From: Balanoglossus misakiensis
Lineage: Eukaryota > Hemichordata
Assembly (NCBI GenBank): GCA_040954595.2
Contig: CM082582.2
Coordinates: 1,674,001-1,738,000 of the forward strand
DNA: 64,000 bases
Direction of reading: 5' to 3'
Of this stretch, positions 30,260 to 39,849 are shown piece by piece; the first letter of the stretch is position 1; the number at the start of each line of letters is the position of its first letter. A model generated the notes under the pieces. It did not search any database. It worked only from the letters and a program-made list of their open reading frames with translations, and had not been told where the DNA came from. The translations under genes and the position numbers were made by a program.

Positions 30260-33200
30260 ATTTTGTCGGTTTTTGAAAAAAGAAATCATGGGTGAAAATC
30301 ATCAAAAAATGACAAACTTTGGACTTTGCAAAATCTCAAAATTTCGTCGATTTTTAAAAAAAAAACATGGTGAAAATCATCAAAAAATGACAAATTTTCG
30401 ACTTTGCAAAATCTAAAAATTTTGTCGATTTTTGAAAAAAATCATGGGTGAAAATAATCAAAAAATGACAAATTTTCGACTTTGCAAAATCTCAAAATTT
30501 CGTCGGTTTTTGAAAAAAGAAATCATGGGTGAAAATCATCAAAAAATGACAAATTTTCGACTTTGCAAAATCTCAAAATTTCGTCGATTTTTGAAAAAAA
30601 TCATGGGTTCGTTCAATTTTGAAAAAAAACATGGGTGAAAATCATCAAAAAATTACAAATTTTCGACTTTGCAAAATCTCAAAATTTTGCCGATTTTTGA
30701 AAAAAAATCATGGGTGAAAATCATTAATAAATGACAAATTTTCGACTTTGCAAAATCTCAAAATTTCGTCGATTTTTGAAAAAAAATCATGGGTGAAAAT
30801 CATCAAAAAATGACAAATTTTCGACTTTGCAAAATCTCAATATTTCGTCGATTTTTGAGAAAAATCATGGGTGAAAATCATCAAAAAATGACAAATTTTC
30901 GACTTTGCAAAATGTCAAAATTTTGTCGATTTTTGAAAAAAAATCATGGGTTCGTTGATTTTTGAAAAAAAACATGGGTGAAAATCATCAAAAAATTACA
31001 AATTTTCGAATTTGCAAAATCTCAAAATTTCGTCGATTTTTAAAAAAAAAAACATGGGTGAAAATCATCAAAAAATGACAAATTTTCGACTTTGCAAAAT
31101 CTCAAAATTTCGTAAATTTTTGAAAAAAAGTCATGGGTGAAAATCATCAAAAAATTAAAAATTTTCGTCTTTGCAAAATCTCAAAATTTCGTCGATTTTT
31201 GAAAAAAAAAATAATGGGTAAAAATCATCAAAAAATTACAATTTTTCGACTTTGCAAAATCTAAAAATTTTGTCGATTTTTGAAAAAAATCATGGGTGAA
31301 AATCATCAAAAAATGACAAATTTTCGACTTTGCAAAATCTCAAATTTCGTCGATTTTTGAAAAAAATCATGGGTGAAAATCATCAAAAAATGATAAATTT
31401 TCGACTTTGCAAAATCTCAAAATTTCGTCGATTTTTGAAAAAAAATCATGGGTGAAAATCATCAAAAAATGACAAATTTTCGACTTTGCAAAATCTTAAA
31501 ATTTTGTCAATTTTTGAAAAGAAAAATATCATGGGTGAAAATCATCAAAAAATGAAAAATTTTCGACTTTGCAAAATCTCAAAATTTCGTAGATTTTTGA
31601 GAAAAATCATGGGTGAAAATCATCAAAAAATGACATATTTTCGACTTTGCAAAATCTCAAAATGATGTCGATTTTTGAAAAAAATCATGGGTTCGTTGAT
31701 TTTTGAAAAAAAACATGGGTGAAAATCATCAAAAAATTACAAATTTTCGACTTTGCAAAATCTCAAAATTTTGTCGATTTTTGAAAAAAAATCATGGGTG
31801 AAAATCATTAATAAATGACAAATTTTCGACTTTGCAAAATCTCAAAATTTCGCAGATTTTTGAAAAAAATCATGGGTGAAAATCATCAAAAAATGACAAA
31901 TTTTCGACTTTGCAAAATTTCAAAATTTCGTAGATTTTTGAAAAAAATCATGGGTGAAAATCATCAAAAAATGACAAATTTTCGACTTTGCAAAATCTCA
32001 AATTTCGTCGATTTTTGAAAAAAATCATGGGTGAAAATCATCAAAAAATGACAAATTTTCGACTTTGCAAAATCTCAAAATTTCGTCGATTTTTGAAAAA
32101 AAATCATGGGTGAAAATCATCAAAAAATGACAAATTTTCGACTTTGCAAAATCTGAAAATTTTGTCAATTTTTGAAAAGAAAAATATCATGGGTGAAAAT
32201 CATCAAAAAATGAAAAATTTTCGACTTTGCAAAATCTCAAAATTTCGTAGATTTTTGAGAAAAATCATGGGTGAAAATCATCAAAAAATGACATATTTTC
32301 GACTTTGCAAAATCTCAAAATGATGTCGATTTTTGAAAAAAATCATGGGTTCGTTGATTTTTGAAAAAAAACATGGGTGAAAATCATCAAAAAATTACAA
32401 ATTTTCGACTTTGCAAAATCTCAAAATTTTGTCGATTTTTGAAAAAAAATCATGGGTGAAAATCATTAATAAATGACAAATTTTCGACTTTGCAAAATCT
32501 CAAAATTTCGCAGATTTTTGAAAAAAATCATGGGTGAAAATCATCAAAAAATGACAAATTTTCGACTTTGCAAAATTTCAAAATTTCGTAGATTTTTGAA
32601 AAAAATCATGGGTGAAAATCATCAAAAAATGAAAAATTTTCGACTTTGCAAAATCTCAAAATTTCGTCGATTTTTGAGAAAAATCATGGGTGAAAATCAT
32701 CAAAAAAAATGACAAATTTTCGGCTTTGCAAAATCTCAAAATTTTGTCGATTTTTGAAAAAAAAAATCATGGGTTCGTTGATTTTTGAAAAAAAAGGGTG
32801 AAAATCATCAAAAAATTACAAATTTTCGAATTTGCAAAATCTCAAATTTCGTCGATTTTTGAAAAAAATCATGGGTGAAAATCATCAAAAAATGACAAAT
32901 GTTCGACTTTGCAAAATCTCAAAATTTCGTCGATTTTTGAGAAAAATCATGGGTGAAAATCATCAAAAAATGACAAATTTTCGACTTTGCAAAATCTCAA
33001 AATTTCGTCGATTTTTGAAAAAAAAATATGGGTTCGTTGATTTATGAAAAAAAACATGGGTGAAAATCATCAAAAAATGTCAAATTTTCGACTTTGCAAA
33101 ATCTCAAAATTTCGTCGATTTTTGAGAAAAATCATGGGTGAAAATCATCAAAAAATGACAAATTTTCGTCTTTGCAAAATCCGAAAATTTGGTCGAGTTT

Positions 33201-33469
33201 TTGAAAAAAAAATCATGGGTAAAAATCATCAAAAAATGACAAATTTTCGACTTTGCAAAATCTCAAAATTTCGTCGATTTTTGAAAAAAAACATGGGTGA
33301 ATATCATCAAAAAATTACAAATTTTCGACTTTGCAAAATCTCAAAATTTTGTCGATTTTTGAAAAGAAAGAAATCATGGGTGAAAATCATCAAAAAATGA
33401 CAAATTTTCGACTTTGCAAAATCTCAAAATTTCGTCGATTTTTGAGGACAATCATGGGTGAAAATCATG
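30260..33469 (+). repeat. Array I, right end next to the palindrome
   Basis: This section has more divergent monomers and its own short duplication: the AAAAGAAAAATATCATGGG monomer occurs at about 31,517 and 32,177, followed by the same AATGATGTCG monomer at about 31,668 and 32,318. The last unit stops after ATGGGTGAAAATCATG at 33,469. Greater divergence than at 10-30 kb fits an array edge with less homogenisation. Confidence 0.7.
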
Positions 33470-33480
33470 TCAGGCCTAAA

Positions 33481-33515
33481 ATATTATTTTGAAAGTTAAA
33501 CTTTCAAAATAATAT
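33481..33515. repeat. 35-bp perfect palindrome at the left tip of the large inverted repeat
   Basis: Two 17-bp arms (ATATTATTTTGAAAGTT and its exact reverse complement) flank a single A. It lies 12 bp inside the edge of satellite array I. The matching tip of the right arm keeps the TTGAAAGTTAAACTTT part but not the full palindrome. Confidence 0.9.
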
Positions 33516-34668
33516 CTCCTCCCAAAAGTAAAATAAAGTTTTCGTGAAGGCAACTATAATTTTGACGCACACAATTTCAATTTCAGTGGAGTAAACTTTT
33601 TAATTTTGACAGTAAAACTATAATTTTACTTTACACAACTCCTATTTTAGAGAACAAAAGTTTAATTTCCGAAAGCCAATTTTATTTTTTCCCGAGACTA
33701 AAATTTTAAGACTTTTTTCCAAAATAAACTTCTAAGACTTGAGATAAAATTATCTATACTACATAGAATTATTTTATTTCCGGAAAGAAATATTTAATTT
33801 TGTAAAACTTTTTTTAAGTAACATTACTTTTCGCGGGTGAAAATTTTATTTTACAGATGTAAATATATTTTTATCTAATTTCTAGTTACACAACTTATGG
33901 GGGCGCTCTTTCTATTGCTACTAATAAACTTTTTCATGAGGGCGCAATTCAGGTTTCGGCGGGCGAATTTCTTTTACATGCATGACAAAATATATTTTCA
34001 GAAAGCAAAATATTTTATTCTTCGCGGCGGAAATGAAGCTATCCCACAATTCCCGTAAATGAGGACGTTACAGGAGTACATAAATCCAACAAACAGATGA
34101 GATGGCTATCTATCCACAGTGCAATGTTTACAGATTGTATCTACTACGACCCGGGCAGACAAATCAGGACAATCTCGCCGCCATCGTAGACCTTTAAATG
34201 ACGCTGTCGATCGAATCGAATACAAGATCCAGGGAAGTCGGTCCGTGGGAGAAATCGGCCAGGTGCGAACTTGGCTCGTAGGATCGTTTAAATTAAAGTC
34301 CTTTAAATTCGATTAAAGGGACAAAGTCTCTCTCTCGCTGCCCTTTTTGCCATTAATTATATTTGATAAAAGACAACGTTTGTTATTCTACATGTGGATA
34401 CATAGTGAATGAACATTCAACCACACACAACTTCCATACCTCTTATAGACAGGAGAGTGAAAAAAACTCGCCATAATGAATATTTGTTCTTTACAATTTA
34501 TTCATTTTGGGCGAGGTTTTACTCTTATATCCTACAAACGAGATGGAAGTTGTGTGTGGTGGAATGTTGATTCACCATATATCCACATGTAGAATAACAT
34601 AAACGGCGTCTTGTATCAAACATAATTAATGGAAAAGGGCCAGCGAGAGAGAGACTTTGTCCCTTTAA

Positions 34669-34935
34669 CCGGCTATCCCTTCCAATTTCGGGTGTTTCAC
34701 GTCGAGGACGGACTGAAGCAGCTCCACGCGACCACTTTGGAAAGCTCCCCGGTGACCTCATAAGCGGCAGCGCGTCCATCTACGTGATCGTTGAATTGGA
34801 GGCACGGTCCTGAGGGACCTGTCTGAGGTCATGTTTTCTAGAGCGGCTATATATAACTCATGGTGTCCTGATTAAACGGCGGCGACTGTACCACGGTCAC
34901 TCCACAAACTGCCTAGGGACAGGGACAGAGCATAA
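34669..34935. other. Segment present only in the right arm of the palindrome
   Basis: Between CCCTTTAA and TTTAAAGGACTTT the right arm has about 267 bp without counterpart in the left arm, where only a few bases separate the same two motifs. It looks richer in G+C than its surroundings and has no convincing reading frame. It may be an insertion in the right arm or a deletion from the left; sequence alone does not decide. Confidence 0.7.
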
Positions 34936-35379
34936 TTTAAAGGACTTTAATTTAAACGATCCTACGAGCCAAGTTCGCACCTGGCCGATTTCTCCCACGG
35001 ACCGACTCCCCTAGATCTTGTATTCAATTTGATCGACAGCGTCATTCAAAGGTCTACGATACGTCGGCGAGATTGTCCGGATTTGTCTGCCCGGGTCGTA
35101 GTATAGTAGATACAATCTGTAAACATTGCACTGTGGATAGATAGCCATCTCATGTGTTTGTTGGATTTATGCACTCCTGTAACGTCCTCATTTACGGGAA
35201 TTGTGGGATAGCTTCATTTCCGCCGCGAAGAAAAAAATATTTCGCTTTCTGAAAATATATTTTGTCATGCATGTAAAAGAAATTCGCACGCCGAAACCTG
35301 AATTGCGCCCTCATAACAAAAGTTTGTCAGTAGCATTAGAAAGAGCGCCCCATAAGTTGTGTTACTAGAAATCAGTATA

Positions 35380-35562
35380 CACATGATGACTGACAATGAG
35401 GGCAACAGTGTATTTTGATGACCGAGGGTGCTGCTAGTCACAACTAAAACAGTCTTGTTTCCCGAGGGCATAGCCCGAGGGAAAACAGACTGTTTTGGTG
35501 TGACTGGCAGTCCCGAGGTCATTAAAAATACACTGTTGCCCGAATATGTCAGCCATCATGTG
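35380..35562. mobile_element. 183-bp hairpin element (MITE-like) inside the right arm
   Basis: CACATGATG at the left end matches CATCATGTG at the right end. Pairing continues inward (GACTGACA with TGTCAGCC, GGGCAACAGTGTATTTT with AAAATACACTGTTGCCC, CAGTC with GACTG) to a GGGC-ATA-GCCC turn near 35,471. The palindrome's left arm has no counterpart, so this looks like an insertion. It has no coding capacity; a non-autonomous DNA transposon is the simplest reading. Confidence 0.7.
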
Positions 35563-35564
35563 TT

Positions 35565-35681
35565 TTATAACACACCAAACCGATCGAACTGATGCCCAAG
35601 GCAACAGTTCGAAATGACTAAGGTCACGTAACGTCGTATTGACGAATCACGATCGAGGGTTCGCTGCATGGTGTGTTATAA
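35565..35681. mobile_element. 117-bp element bounded by 13-bp perfect inverted repeats
   Basis: TTATAACACACCA (35,565-35,577) is the exact reverse complement of TGGTGTGTTATAA (35,669-35,681). It follows the 183-bp hairpin almost directly, and both together fill the stretch missing from the left arm. It may be the outer part of the same inserted element. Confidence 0.6.
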
Positions 35682-36395
35682 ATTAAATTGATCCCTGTAA
35701 AATAAACTTTTCACCCGGGAAAAATAATTTGTTACATTAGTAAATATTTGTTTTTTCTTAAACAATAAAAACATTTTGTTTTAAAAAGTTAAATAATTCC
35801 ATCGAGTACATATAATTTTATCTCGAGTGTTTAAAGGTTATTTAAATGTAAATTAAAATTTAACTCCGTAAAATATTTTCACCTGGGAAAAATAATTTGT
35901 TATTTTACAAAATGAACTTTTTCTTTAAAAATTAAAACATACCTTTTTGAAAAAAAATCCACGTAGTATGAATAAGTTTATCTCAAGTTGTTACTGTTTA
36001 TTTTGGACAAAATAAATCCTTATTTAAATATTATTCTTGGAAAAAATAAAATTTTCTTTCGAAAAATAAAATTTGGTTCTCTAAAATAAAATTTGTGATA
36101 ATTAAAATTAAAGTTTTACTGTCAAAATCAAAAAGTTTTGTCCATCAAAATTAGTTGCCGCCACCAAAATTAAAGTTTACTACTTGGGAAATAATATTGT
36201 CTATCTAAAATTAAAGTTTAACTTTCAAAATAATAAATTAAAATTGACGTGTAGGGGCCACGATAAAAATTTTTTGACGATTTTCACCCATGTTTTTTTT
36301 TTCAAAAATTGACGAACCCATGTTTTTTTTTTCAAAAATCGACGAATTTTTCAAAATTTTGCAAAGTCGAAAATTTGTCATTTTTTTGATGATTT

Positions 36396-36410
36396 CCCCC
36401 CCCCCCCCCC
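36396..36410. repeat. Poly-C tract (15 C) in array II
   Basis: Fifteen consecutive C replace the usual CACCC of the reversed monomer. Similar tracts lie at 37,394-37,402 (9 C), 38,212-38,222 (11 C) and 39,209-39,221 (13 C). On the monomer strand these are G-runs grown from the GGGTG position. I saw none in arrays I or III. Confidence 0.9.
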
Positions 36411-37479
36411 ACATTTTTTTTTTCAAAAATTGACGAAATTTTGAGATTTTGCTGTCGAAAATCTGTCATTTTTTTGGCAATTTTACCCATGATTTTTTTC
36501 AGAAATCGACGAAATTTTGAGATTTTGCAAAGTCGAAACTTTGTCTTTTTTGATGATTTTCACCCATTATTTTTTTCAAAAATCGACGAAATTTTCAGTT
36601 TTTGCAAAGTCGAAAATTTGTCATTTTTTGAAGATTTTCACCCATGTTTTTTTTTCAAAAATCGACGAACCCATGATTTTTTTCAAAATCGACGAAATTT
36701 TGAGATTTTGCAAAGTCGAAAATTTGTCATTTGTTGATTATTTTCATAAGCTATAACCCATTTTTTTTTCAAAAATCGACGAATTTTTGAAAATTTTGCA
36801 AAGTCGAAAATTTGTCATTTTTTGATGATTTTCACCCATGATTTTTTTCAAAAATCGACGAAATTTTGAGATTTTGCAAAGTCGAAAATTTGTCATTTAT
36901 TGATGATTTTTACCCATGATTTTTTTCAAAAATTGACGAAATTTTAAGATTTTGCAGTCGAAAATTTGTCATTTTTTGATGATTTTCCCCTATGATTTTT
37001 TTCAGAAATCGATGAAATTTTGAGTTTTTGCAAAGTCGAAAATTTGTCATTTTTTGAAGATTTTCACCCATGTTTTTTTTCAAAATCGACGGACTTTTGA
37101 GATTTTGCAAAGTCGAAAATTTGTCATTTTTTGATGATTTTCACCCATTTTTTTTCAAAAATCGACGAAATTTTGAGTTTTTGCAAAGTCGAAAATTTGT
37201 CATTTTTTGAAGATTTTCACCCATGTTTTTTTTCAAAATCGACGGACTTTTGAGATTTTGCAAAGTCGAAAATTTGTCATTTTTTGATGATTTTCACCCA
37301 TGTTTTTTTTTCGACGAACCCATGTTTTTTTTTCCAAAATCGACGATATTTTGAGATTTTGCAAAGTCGAAAATTTGTCATTTTTTATGATTTCCCCCCC
37401 CCACGATTTTTTTTTTCAAAAATCGACGAAAATCTCGAAGTTCTTGCAAAGTCGAAAATTTGTCATTTTTTAATGATTT

Positions 37480-39470
37480 TCACCCATGATTTTTTTTTAA
37501 AAATCGACGAACCCATACTTTTTTCAAAATCGACAAAATTTTGAGATTTTGCAGTCGAAAATTTGTCATTTTTTGATGATTTTCATCCATGTTTTTTTTT
37601 CAAAAAGCGACGAAATTTTGAGATTTTGCAGTCGAAAATTTGTCATTTGTTGATGATTTTCATAAGGTATAACCCATTTTTTTTTCAAAAATCGACGAAT
37701 TTTTGAAAATTTTGCAAAGTCGAAAATTTGTCATTTTTTGATGATTTTCACCCATGATTTTTTTCAAAAATCGACGAAATTTTGAGATTTTGCAAAATCG
37801 AAAATTTTTCATTTATTGATAATTTTACCCATGATTTTTTTTCAAAAATTGACGAAATTTTGAGATTTTGCAAAGTCGAAAATTTGTCATTCTTTGATGA
37901 TTTTCACCCATGATTTTTTTCAAAAATCGACGAAATTTTGAGATTTTGCAAAGTCGAAAATTTTTCATTTATTGATAATTTTTACCCATGATTTTTTTTC
38001 AAAAATTGACGAAATTTTGAGATTTTGCAAAGTCGAAACTTTGTCATTTTTGATGATTTTCACCCATTTTTTTTCAAAAATCGACGAAATTTTGAGTTTT
38101 TGCAAAGTCGAAAATTTGTCATTTTTTGAAGATTTTCACCCATGTTTTTTTCAAAATCGACGGACTTTTGAGATTTTGCAAAGTCGAAAATTTGTCATTT
38201 TTTTATGATTTCCCCCCCCCCCACGATTTTTTTTAAAAATCGACGAACCCATACTTTTTTCAAAATCGACAAAATTTTGAGATTTTGCAGTCGAAAATTT
38301 GTCATTTTTTGATGATTTTCATCCATGTTTTTTTTCAAAAATCGACGAAATTTTGAGATTTTGCAAAGTCGAAAATTTGTCATTTTTTGATGATTTTCAC
38401 CCATGATTTTTCTCAAAAATCGACGAAATTTTTTAGATTTTGCAAAGTCGAAAATTTGTCATTTTTTAATGATTTTCACCCATGATTTTTTTTAAAAATC
38501 GACGAACCCATACTTTTTTCAAAATCGACAAAATTTTGAGATTTTGCAGTCGAAAATTTGTCATTTTTTGATGATTTTCATCCATGTTTTTTTTTCAAAA
38601 AGCGACGAAATTTTGAGATTTTGCAGTCGAAAATTTGTCATTTGTTGATGATTTTCATAAGGTATAACCCATTTTTTTTTCAAAAATCGACGAATTTTTG
38701 AAAATTTTGCAAAGTCGAAAATTTGTCATTTTTTGATGATTTTCACCCATGATTTTTTTCAAAAATCGACGAAATTTTGAGATTTTGCAAAGTCGAAAAT
38801 TTTTCATTTATTGATAATTTTTACCCATGATTTTTTTTCAAAAATTGACGAAATTTTGAGATTTTGCAAAGTCGAAAATTTGTCATTCTTTGATGATTTT
38901 CACCCATGATTTTTTTCAAAAATCGACGAAATTTTGAGATTTTGCAAAGTCGAAAATTTTTCATTTATTGATAATTTTTACCCATGATTTTTTTTCAAAA
39001 ATTGACGAAATTTTGAGATTTTGCAAAGTCGAAACTTTGTCATTTTTGATGATTTTCACCCATTTTTTTTCAAAAATCGACGAAATTTTGAGTTTTTGCA
39101 AAGTCGAAAATTTGTCATTTTTTGAAGATTTTCACCCATGTTTTTTTTCAAAATCGACGGACTTTTGAGATTTTGCAAAGTCGAAAATTTGTCATTTTTT
39201 TATGATTTCCCCCCCCCCCCCACGATTTTTTTTAAAAATCGACGAACCCATACTTTTTTCAAAATCGACAAAATTTTGAGATTTTGCAGTCGAAAATTTG
39301 TCATTTTTTGATGATTTTCATCCATGTTTTTTTTTCAAAAATCGACGAAATTTTGAGATTTTGCAAAGTCGAAAATTTGTCATTTTTTGATGATTTTCAC
39401 CCATGATTTTTCTCAAAAATCGACGAAATTTTGAGATTTTGCAAAGTCGAAAATTTGTCATTTTTTGATG
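37480..39470 (-). repeat. 996-bp tandem duplication in array II
   Basis: The series starting with the short-form CGACTGCAAAATC monomer near 37,550 and containing the CATAAGGTATAACCC variant (about 37,663) repeats 996 bp downstream (about 38,659). Copies match closely; one poly-C tract and some T-runs differ in length. Confidence 0.8.
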
Positions 39471-39558
39471 ATTTTCACCCATGATTTTTTTTTTCAAAAA
39501 TCGACAAAATTCCCATTTTTTGAAGATTTTCTCCCATGTTTTTTTTCAAAAATCGACG

Positions 39559-39644
39559 AACCCATGATTTTTTTCAAAATCGACGAAATTTTGAGATTTT
39601 GCAACATCTCAAAATTTCGTCGATTTTGAAAAAAATCATGGGTT
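39559..39644. repeat. Perfect 39-bp inverted repeat at the array II/III junction
   Basis: The left arm 39,559-39,597 and right arm 39,606-39,644 are exact reverse complements over 39 bp, separated by TTTGCAAC. Both arms are satellite sequence, and monomer orientation flips at the spacer. The next unit to the right is abnormally short (GGGTTCTTGCAAAATC), so the junction is a rearranged monomer rather than an ordinary boundary. Confidence 0.95.
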
Positions 39645-39849
39645 CTTGCAAAATCTCAAAATTTCGTCGATTTTGAAAAAAATCATGGGTTCGTTGAATT
39701 TTGAAAAAAAAAACATGGATGAAAATCATCAAAAAATGACAAATTTTCGACTTTGCAAAATCTCAAAATTTCGTCGATTTTGGAAAAAAATCATGGGTTC
39801 GTCGATTTTTGCAAAAAATCATGGGTGAAAATCATCAAAAAATGACAAA

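Larger units (their letters stand above)
1..33469 (+). repeat. Satellite array I (about 78-bp AT-rich monomer, + orientation)
   Basis: The whole stretch is a tandem array. The basic monomer runs from ATGGGTGAAAATCATC through GACAAATTTTCGACTTTGC and CAAAATTTCGTCGATTTTTG to an A-run and TC, 78 bp in its commonest form. By hand count one monomer has about 27% G+C and three CpGs. A second class carries an extra block of about 28 bp (ATGGGTTCGTTGATTTTTG plus an A-run), which looks like a copy of the monomer's own end. A-run lengths vary by one to three bases. Diagnostic substitutions (TTCGTAG, TTCGCAG, TTTTGTCG, CGTCTTTGC, GAATTTGC) recur in blocks. No unrelated insertion was seen inside the array. 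It begins before the window and stops in mid-monomer at 33,469, where a long inverted repeat starts. Confidence 0.97.
33477..36260. repeat. Large imperfect palindrome (foldback-like inverted repeat)
   Basis: The left arm (about 33,477-34,481) pairs with the right arm (about 34,500-36,260) across an 18-nt loop at 34,482-34,499. Matches run from the centre (ATAATGAAT against ATTCATTTT) through ACCACACACAACTTCCAT against ATGGAAGTTGTGTGTGGT and CTAGTTACACAACTTATG against CATAAGTTGTGTTACTAG, to the outer TTTGACAGTAAAAC and TTGAAAGTTAAACTTT segments. The arms are clearly homologous but diverged, more so outward. The right arm is longer because it has about 267 bp (34,669-34,935) and about 310 bp (35,377-35,688) absent from the left. 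No transposase ORF was recognised. It could be a foldback or long-TIR DNA transposon, or an inverted duplication. Satellite lies directly on both sides, in opposite orientations. Confidence 0.85.
36263..39597 (-). repeat. Satellite array II (same family, - orientation)
   Basis: Read on the - strand this is the same monomer family as array I (GGGTGAAAATCATC, GACAAATTTTCGACTTTGC, CGTCGATTTTTG). The monomers are more divergent and include variants shared with array III: a shortened CGACTGCAAAATC and a TTATAGCTTATG or TATACCTTATG form. It is entered from the palindrome in mid-monomer and ends at a perfect inverted junction with array III. Confidence 0.95.

Noticed and set aside
192-33400. Many open frames of 60-140 codons with the 26-residue repeat as genes
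   Set aside because: They are the satellite monomer read in its open frame. They begin and end wherever an A-run changes length, have no separate promoters or unique sequence, and the opposite strand gives equally long frames.
1-33469. CRISPR array
   Set aside because: Repeats are contiguous with no unique spacers, there are no cas genes, and other features are eukaryotic.
34525-34779. 84-codon - strand frame in the palindrome
   Set aside because: It spans the arm and the extra segment, is absent from the matching left arm, and shows no domain.
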